Positions 57,090-64,000 of a stretch of 64,000 bases of DNA are shown here, in pieces. How positions within the stretch are numbered: position 1 is the stretch's first letter; every line of letters begins with the position of its first letter. The notes below the pieces were generated by a model that saw nothing but the letters and a program-made list of their open reading frames with translations, was not told the origin of the DNA and did no database searches. Where the stretch lies: positions 52,319,174-52,383,173 of the forward strand of contig CM059975.1 in assembly GCA_030490835.1 (NCBI GenBank), in the 5' to 3' direction. A program made the translations under genes and the position numbers. The DNA is from Annona cherimola. Taxonomy: Eukaryota; Streptophyta; Magnoliopsida; Magnoliales; Annonaceae.

Positions 57090-57233
57090 GGACATGAGAA
57101 TGTCCAATGCTAAAGTGCTTAAATGAAAATTGTTTATGGACATGAGAATGTCCAATGCCAAAGTGCTTAAATGGAAAATATTTTTGGATATGAGAACGTC
57201 CATTGCTAAAGTGTATCGTCGCTTGTAAGATGA
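57090..57233. repeat. 48-bp minisatellite in solo LTR B
   Basis: Three units starting at 57090, 57138 and 57186, exactly 48 bp apart, each with the dyad GGACATGAGAATGTCC (or a one-step variant). Confidence 0.85.
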
Positions 57234-57420
57234 ATGGTGTGGAGTACAAAGACATAAAATGATGATGAAACGAAAATTTTTTTGGACGAGATCCAATTAA
57301 GAACCCGCTATGTGATCAGGGCAACAATTCTGATTCACATTTACTAATCGATAAGGTCTTGGAGTAAGGATTTGACGTCTCGGGTTGGGGCGCCACAGTT
57401 AACCAATGAATTTTTGATGT

Positions 57421-57560
57421 GGACGGTTCATTTTTGATAAGGTGGCATGTTTAACATTTTGACCATTGACTTAGATGGTTAAAATGTTGACCGATGACTT
57501 TCTGAGGAGGACGGTTGATTTTTGATAAGGTGGCATGTTTAACATTTTGACTATTGACTT
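57421..57560. repeat. 52-bp direct repeat, 88 bp apart
   Basis: Copies at 57421-57472 and 57509-57560, sharing TTTTTGATAAGGTGGCATGT and differing at two positions. It lies just outside the TSD of solo LTR B. Origin unknown. Confidence 0.85.
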
Positions 57561-58097
57561 GTTGACCATCCAACGTGTCAATTGATTGTCTAATGTGTCA
57601 TTTGGACTAGCTGACGTTGGCTCTTAATTTATTGACTTTGACATGTTGACTAATTTATTTTAAAAGAATTTTATTTATAATTTAACCTAGTAGTGTATTT
57701 AAATCTAAGTGAATAAATTTAGATTTAAATAAATAAGATGGTTAACAACCTTGCTTATGATTAAGAGGTTGTGGGTTCGAGTTATGGCCTGGGAAAAGTT
57801 AAATATGTGCAAGTGGGACCCACAATGAGATAAGCATGAAGTTCAAATTTAAAAATTATATGATGGGGAAGTTGAAACCAACTTAACAAATGGAGGATGT
57901 TATGTAGGGAAGTTATAGAAATTTAATAAATAAGAAACTAGAGAAGAAGTTACTGCAACTTAATAAAAAAAAAAAGAAAATAGAGCGCGAGAGTGCGAGC
58001 TAAAGGGCGCGGATGGACAAAAACGTAGAGAGAGATCGTTATGGAAAGTGGAGCACACCATAATTATAAGGAAAATAGAGACATTTTTGTTATGTGT
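57561..58097. other. Unassigned sequence with a tRNA-like B box
   Basis: A motif GGTTGTGGGTTCGAGTTATGG (B box GGTTCGAGTT at 57774-57783) is preceded by TGGTTAACAACC about 35 bp upstream. This is the kind of pol III promoter left in tRNA-derived SINEs, but no SINE body, tail or target duplication was found. The rest is AT-rich with no coding sequence. Confidence 0.35.
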
Positions 58098-58790
58098 TTT
58101 AGCTTGCTCGATAAATAATTGGATAAATTATTTACTATAAAATTAATTTGCAAGTAAATATATTTTTGTTATGTGGTTTAGGTTGCTAGATAAATAATTA
58201 GATAAATTATTGATCATAAAATTGATTTGCAAGCAAAGATGTATTTGTTGTGTGGTTTGGCTTGCTAGATAAATAATTTGATAAATTATTATCATGAAAT
58301 CTAGTAGAAGAAATTATTTGCAAGTAGAATATTCTTTGTCTGTGATTTAGATCATCGGATAAATAATTATTTAAATTATTTATCGCATAATTTATTGGAT
58401 GGAATAATTTGAAAGTAGATAAATTCTTATAATGTGGTTTAAGTTGCTGGATGAATAATTGGATAAATTATTTATCATAAAGTTTATTGGATGGAATTAT
58501 GCAAGTAGAGTTTTTATGGTTTATTTTGTGGGGCTAATATTATATTTATTTGATAGATCCTATGTGGTGCAAGTTATTTTGTGGAAGATATTTAATGAAT
58601 TATTTGTTAGGTGGATTATCCATTGTTTGATTTGTTACAATGAAATGCATGATTTAATTATGCAAGTAGAGTATATTTATGTGGATTAGAATGTTGAATA
58701 AATAATTATTTAAATTATTTATCATGAATTTATTGGATGGAATTATTCTCAAGTAAATTATTTTTGATGTAGTTTAGCATGATTATCTGC
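58098..58790. repeat. Degenerate 79-92-bp tandem repeat
   Basis: Seven to eight units, each with GTGGTTTA(A/G)(G/C)TTGCT, GATAAATAATT(G)GATAAATTATT and TTTGCAAGTA words. The phase mark TTTA/TTTG starts at 58098, 58177, 58256, 58346 and 58438, giving spacings of 79, 79, 90 and 92 bp. Later units are more decayed. The frame at 58459-58689 is a by-product. Confidence 0.75.
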
Positions 58791-58801
58791 CATGACATTA
58801 T

Positions 58802-60386
58802 TGTTGGTCCCGAATTTAAAACAAAACTCAAGAGAGGAGGAGTGAATTGAGTTTTTTAAAATTCTTTCGGTATATTGAATATAACCATTTGAGAAATAAG
58901 TCTCCTTGAATGAAAAACATGGAGAATGGAAATGCAAATAGAGCAAAATAATCAACACGAGAAATTATAGTGGGTTGAGGCAACCCTTCCTACTGCACTA
59001 TTCCAAGACCACGCTGTTGTGTCTTGGGTTCCACTAAGCCAATGTGATTACATCCGTTTACAGTATTCACATAAGTAAGTGGCAAGTCATACTCGCAAGT
59101 CATACTCTAACCATATACTACTTGCCTTCACTTAGTCTTAGTCTTCAAAATCAAACCAAGCAGAACCACAAATAAACAATGGACAAAAATGTAAAACTAC
59201 ACTTTACAGATGTGTAGAGAAAATTTTAGCGCTGAAAAGAATGTGTGGAATGAGTTGATGGATCACTTTAGCACTTCAAATCAATAGCGCAGTTCTTTTT
59301 GAAATCTCTTTAATGAGCACTTGAATACTTAAAGATTGAAGGGTAGAGGCTTAATCAATGTTGTAGCTAACCCTCTCCCTTCAATTTGACATGTATTAAA
59401 TAGAAGAGGAGTAAATTCAAACATTTGGTGGTAGGTGACATTCATTTAATGCGTCAATGTTTGAATTCTTCTGACTATTATGACTTAAGTTGCAGATTCG
59501 GGTTGACTTGATTTGCAACTTCGGTCTTCAGCTCTTCACCCAAGTTCCATTTTGGGGTCAACTTGGTTTCAGACTTGACCCAAGTTGTAGATAAAGTTGA
59601 CTTGATTTCAACTTCACTCTCCACTTAGCTCTTTCGAACTTTGACACTCTACTAACTTGATCCTTGAGCATAAATGCCCTTGTTTTTTCATATTTTTCCT
59701 TAAAAAGACTTCATTTATGCCTGAAGGCCTTTGGACTTCTTGTATATTTAGCTTACTCTCATCCATTTGAAAGTTCTTGCACGAGTTTGTGTTTTGAACC
59801 TTGAATCATGTTGGAATAATGTTACTTGAACAAATCTTTTCACCCTTAGACCTGAAATTTCTTGATTTAATCTTCTTGTACTTAATTTAAGACTCAATTT
59901 GCGACATCACTCAAGTCCCGTAGATGAGTTGACTTAATTGTAACTTCACTTAAGTCACATGTCGGAGTCGACTTGGGTTGCGACTTGACTTGACCCAACT
60001 CAGCTTCAGAAATCACAAATCCACTCAAGTCGCTGATAGAGTCGACTTGGGTTGCGACTTCACCTAAATCGCATGCAAAGTCAACTTGGGGATCGACTTC
60101 ACCCAAGTCAATGTGAGCTCGACTTCGGGTTACAACTTCACTTGCCCACGCAAATATAATTTCATTCTATTGAAAAATGACGTCTTGAAGTCTATACTGA
60201 AGTTGAATTGAGGATTGACTTGACCTAAGCTGATGCCTGAGTCAACTTAACTTGCGACTTGACGTGTCATGCTTGAAATCCTTAAGCCTTAAATCAACTG
60301 AACACAAATATTAGTACCTTAAACTTCTAAAATGGAATTGTTAATAATTAAAGCATGGATTTTGATTGATTTACCATTCATTTACA
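58802..60386 (-). mobile_element. Sirevirus-family LTR, minus strand, with internal stub
   Basis: 1,585 bp, from TGTTGGTCCCGAATTT to ACCATTCATTTACA. On its right a reverse-complement polypurine tract (AATCTCTCCCCTTTTT, 60389-60404) follows, so this is the 3' LTR of an element that continues to about 61000. It is more diverged than the other copies: many AAGTCGAC cores have become AAGTTGAC, consistent with C-to-T decay of methylated CpG. Confidence 0.9.
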
Positions 60387-61003
60387 ATAATCTCTCCCCT
60401 TTTTCATGATTGACAAAACAAATTTCAGATTAACCTTTAATTAAGCAAATGAATTTCTATAACTTGTGAAACCAAAGTCATTCTGTGTAATCTCCCAAAT
60501 TAATGATGCATTTTCATTTTATCAATTCACCATGGTATTTCATACTATTATCCAGCATCAAAACCCTCAAAGCAATACATGTCACAAGTCATTCAAACAA
60601 TATCATTAAAAAAATTGTTTGATTCAAAAAAAGCCATTCATTCAAATAAGGTCATTCCATTCACAATTGGACCAAAGTAAGTCATAGTAAACCATTCACA
60701 CCATTAAACCAGTTACATTTGCCTTGAGTACAGCCTACCCAATAACTAAAAGAAGCTATCCCAAACCCAATGAGCTAAAAAAAAGCTAAAAATTCCAAAA
60801 TTCCTCTCCTCCTTTTTATTAATCACCAAAAGGGATCAAAGTCAATGAGTTGGAATTTGTGAAAGGCAAAGGATGAGATGGGATAGGGAAACTATTCTGG
60901 AGGGAGCATTTGACAAATGATATCATCATATAGGGCTTTGGAGCCAGAGGAGAGAGTGACAAGGGATTGGACAGTTGGATCGGCACAAACTGACTCTCCT
61001 CAG
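60387..61003 (-). pseudogene. Internal 3' stub of the minus-strand Sirevirus
   Basis: Adjacent to the LTR polypurine tract. On the minus strand one frame near 61004-60820 ends in a Ser/Pro-rich tail (PSHPLPFTNSNSLTLIPF) and a stop, in the position of the ORF3 C-terminus of the full-length copy (which ends in a similar Ser/Pro/Asn-rich tail). Similarity is weak. The rest of the element is cut off at about 61000, where gypsy LTR sequence begins. Confidence 0.4.
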
Positions 61004-61009
61004 TTGGAC

Positions 61010-63389
61010 GGTTGAATATGAGTTGATAAACTTAGTTGAAACTTGCTTAAACTCACATATGATGTTTCTTTTTTGATGTGTTATTATGATTACATGATAA
61101 TTCATGATTAGATGAATTATATATGTGGATTTAGGCTTAAGTTATGAATTTTAGAAAGAGTATGAATTAGGGTTACACATATGACCCGATTTCCATGTTT
61201 TTATGTTAAAAAGGATATATGAATAAGCCCAAACGATTTATGGATGTTATAGAGGGTAAAATACCCCATGTTTAAGGTAATTTGGGTGTCCAAAAGGGTT
61301 TGAAAATATTAGCCCTAAATATGATTTTATGGCCATATGTTTGGACACGTCAAAACGGATCAAGTGGATACCCAAAATGTGTATGGAAGTTGCAATTATT
61401 GAAGGAAAAGAATTTTGGATTTTAAATTTATGATAATACCCTAAATTTGGGTTAAGAAAAGCATGGTTATTGGCTAGAATTAAGTGATTAGAAATCTGTT
61501 TTGATATAAGTATCAAAAGGGACATTGAAAGTGTATAAAACGGGTACCAAAGTTGCTGTTTTGGAACCCTATGATTTATGGAATAAAATTCCATAAAAAT
61601 ACACTAATTAAAGTATTAATTAAGGTGGATAATCACGTTGGATTAGAAGGCAATTTTCTGATTTCAAAAATTTTAAGAAACACATGATTTATGTATTGTA
61701 AAATGGACATATATGAAGAGATAAACATGAATAAATGATGAATGGTTTATGTGAGATATTAAAATGCAAAAATCCATGAAAAATTTGATGAAACATGTGG
61801 ATTATGTTACTTTTTTGATCAATAATGATAATTTCAAATTTGGAGATTAATATTTGAAGTTTAGGACATTAACTAAGTGCTTAAGAATGAGCACAATGTG
61901 TGAATTGTGAAAAATATGTGAAAAATGATAAGTTGGAAGTTTATTATTCCATATGGTGTCTAACTAATGGCTAATGAACATGTTATGATGTATATGAATG
62001 TTACCCTAAATATGAGTATTAAACATATGATGAAATGAATGGTATGATGCATAAGTTATGATGTGCATGTACACCCGACTTGGAATTCAAGTGGGGTATG
62101 AATGTTAATGAAAATGGGCTAGAAAACTAAGTTGAATGCAAGTGAATGAAAAGTATATGGATGCTATGTCATTCTTATATGTATAGGCAAAGGCAAAGAG
62201 ATAAGCGAGACGGAAAGCTAAGCAAACAAGGTAAGCAAGCAAATCTTCTAAATGATTTTGGTTTTCATTACAAGGTATTTAAGGATAGTCATTCCTTTAT
62301 CTCAATGTGTTTTGAAATGTTATTTCAAATATGATAAGTGATTTCCTTACTATTTCGCATTTATGTATGAAATGTGAGGAAATATGGATTTATACGATGT
62401 TTTTTTGAAATAGTGTTTAACAAGGGATGGTGCAAAGAATTCTCTACATGAGATGACAAGTTTCATGTGTAAGAGGTATATAATGTCGGGGTGACTAAAA
62501 GTCATGCATGGAATGAAAATCAAGCAGGCTAGTCGAGGAGTAAGTGGACAAGGAGTCCCCCTTTACGTTGCCAAGTCGGAAGGTCTGGCGCCAAGGATGG
62601 AAATGATCATGTCATGAAAGAATATTCCCCGCGCTAGCGTATCGTCACATGAAGGATAATGTCATGAATGGAAATGATGCATTTGCACATCCAATGTTTA
62701 TGAAATGTTTATGAAAAGATTCCTACTCCGCAGGTAGTTGATCACTTGCTAAGTGTCTCTACTGAGTTGAGAGAAATGCTTTTAAAGAATGTTGCCTTCA
62801 AAACGAATTGCCTAAAAAATATATAACTTATTGAGTTTTCAACTCACATTTTGTTTTCCAAACCCATAGATAGGTGAAGAAACGAAGATGACCAAGGAGC
62901 ATGAATTGGACATGGAAGAATGGAAAACTTGATGGTTTCTCATATATGTCGCTTATGGCGAATGGTTGTATAATGGCTTGATACTTGTTATTTTGATGAT
63001 CATATGTGATCTATTTTATGACTTGTATTTTATAAACAAGTATCAATGGTTGATGAGCATGATATGATATTTCTACAATATTATATGAATTATATTATGG
63101 TTTCGTAACCATAAACGTCGAAAAATATTTATGGGTAAATGCTAAGCCATAAAATATCATGATACGATTAAGTATGAAAATTATGAGATGACATGTGTAA
63201 CTCTCAAATGATATAATGGCCTAAAATGGCATTTGATGGAAATTGAATGTTATATAAAATCCTAAGGAGTTAGGATTAAGTAGATAAATACCTAATAAAC
63301 CCGCCATGTGACAGGGCAACAATCCTGATCACATTTACTAGTCGATAGATCTTGAGGTAAAGACATGACTCTTGGGCTGGGGCGCCACA
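61010..63389 (+). mobile_element. Ty3/gypsy LTR (C), left end undefined
   Basis: The right end is secure: GTGACAGGGCAACAATCC, TCACATTTACTAGT, then GGGCTGGGGCGCCACA, matching the ends of LTRs A and B. The block GGTAGTTGATCACTTGCTAAG (62724) and the GC-rich block (62540-62640) are also present. No primer site follows, so it is a solo or truncated LTR. The left boundary is near 61000-61040 but no target duplicate of the right flank GATTG was found next to a TG start. The TATA-like word TATAAAACG is at 61536. The frame at 61247-61594 is not a gene. Confidence 0.7.
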
Positions 63390-63394
63390 GATTG

Positions 63395-64000
63395 AACCAC
63401 GGATTCAGCAACGTGATGGCAGCATACATTGTTGGGAATGGCTAGACAGTGTGCGCCTACTTTGCTATGGCTTTAACTCAATAAAACATGTTAGTATTAA
63501 ATCCAACAAAGCATATAAAATGGCCACGACAGATTTGAACAGCTAGATGGAGTCACCACTAATCTTAAAGGAGAGATCAGTCCCCGTTTTCATTAAATAA
63601 GAACACCGGTTGTACAGAGCTTGGATTTAAAAATCTAAAGAAAGGGGAGAGAAGAAAGGGGGGAGAGAGCTTAAAAGGGGGTTGGAAAAGAGGAAAGCTA
63701 TAGCTAGAAGAGAGAAGAAGCCGGGGTGCCAAGGATTTGCTGCAGACTCCCGTCCTCCCCCTTTTGGGATGCCCCCTCAAGTGTCTGAGCTTGGAACTTG
63801 CCCCTTTATTTATAAAGGGCAGGTGGGTCGTGTGGGCTATGGGCCATGGTTGGGAGCCCCCCACTGTTTGGGCTTGCTGTCTTGTTGGAGCTTTTTGCTC
63901 CAGGTGGGCTTTTGTTGAATCTTGGTGAGCTGTTATAGTAGAACCTGTTTCTGTGGGCTAAAGCTAGATTCGGTGTGTTGCTGCTGTAGAGCCCGGTTGC
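63395..64000 (-). other. Promoter-bearing part of another LTR-like element
   Basis: On the minus strand: TATA box in CCCTTTATAAATAAAGGGG (near 63802-63820, itself a near-palindrome), then a C/T-rich leader, then AGTGGTGACTCCATCTAGC. The last motif recalls the gypsy-type primer site TGGCGACTCCA in the Ogre-type element here, so this may be the downstream half of a minus-strand Tat-like LTR. It runs off the window. Frames here (63577-63864 and opposite) have no domain. Confidence 0.35.

Larger units (their letters stand above)
52842..57397 (+). mobile_element. Giant Ty3/gypsy solo LTR (B), 4,556 bp, TSD GTTAA
   Basis: It starts TGTAATACCC and ends GGTTGGGGCGCCACA, with perfect GTTAA duplicates (52837-52841 and 57398-57402) and no primer site after it. 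Blocks shared in order with solo LTR A include the CATAACTTGA...TATAAGGCGGATT block, TTCTTGGGCAGCA after the TATA box, AGCAGGTTGTAAATTAAAAAT, TTAACGTGATT, a GC-rich block (56480-56640), the ATCACTTACTAAGTGTC block, the 48-bp minisatellite, and the terminal AGGGCAACAATTCTGATTCAC. It is a divergent member of the same family. The frames inside are not genes. Confidence 0.95.

Noticed and set aside
57774..57783. A functional tRNA gene
   Set aside because: Only a B box is convincing; no cloverleaf can be drawn by eye.
60961..63394. GATTG at 60965-60969 as the left TSD of LTR C
   Set aside because: The word is followed by GACAG, not by a TG LTR start, so the match is probably chance.

Overview
The window looks like intergenic heterochromatin from a repeat-rich flowering plant. 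It is AT-rich and is built almost entirely of nested LTR retrotransposons, with one large hAT DNA transposon, several MITEs and two eroded fragments of host genes. No intact ordinary host gene is visible. The species cannot be named from the sequence. The plant assignment rests on plant-specific element lineages (Sirevirus-type Ty1/copia with a third ORF, Tat/Ogre-type Ty3/gypsy, BED/DUF659 hAT) and on a Pescadillo-like gene fragment.

Layout from left to right. Bases 1-3894 hold a broken Pescadillo-like gene fragment (minus strand), a cluster of small foldback elements (MITEs), and a short Ser-rich reading frame that is cut by the next element. Bases 3895-10197 are a giant gypsy solo LTR with perfect TSD ATTTA, itself carrying a Sirevirus solo LTR (7516-9055) and a 48-bp minisatellite. 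After a 1.3-kb spacer, 11489-35727 is one degenerate Tat/Ogre-type element with TSD CTGCA on both sides. Its body was split by a gag-only gypsy element (16853 to about 21720), an unassigned stretch and a Sirevirus LTR fragment. Its 3' LTR was split by an internally deleted minus-strand Sirevirus (27309-34990, TSD GTTTC), which contains yet another Sirevirus solo LTR (31848-33646, TSD GCATA).

Bases 36319-51975 are a hAT transposon with perfect 8-bp TSD CATTTACC. Its minus-strand transposase gene was split by a young, nearly complete Sirevirus (38116-49079). That Sirevirus has 1.83-kb LTRs that differ by only about 1.5% by hand count, an open gag, a single-frame pol with four in-frame stops, and an open 532-codon third ORF. 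Bases 52842-57397 are a second giant gypsy solo LTR (4,556 bp, TSD GTTAA). The rest (57398-64000) holds tandem repeats, a 5'-truncated minus-strand Sirevirus, a third gypsy-type LTR ending at 63389, and the promoter-like part of one more element.

The most notable signals are four. (1) Arrays of the SalI-like palindrome AAGTCGACTT lie in every Sirevirus LTR and again, independently, just upstream of the third ORF, next to a 250-bp pyrimidine-rich leader: a possible internal promoter or splice acceptor for that ORF. (2) gag and ORF3 are open while pol is broken. (3) The giant gypsy LTRs share a 48-bp tandem unit carrying a GGACA/TGTCC dyad. (4) Nesting is unusually deep, and exact target-site duplications allow the order of insertions to be read.
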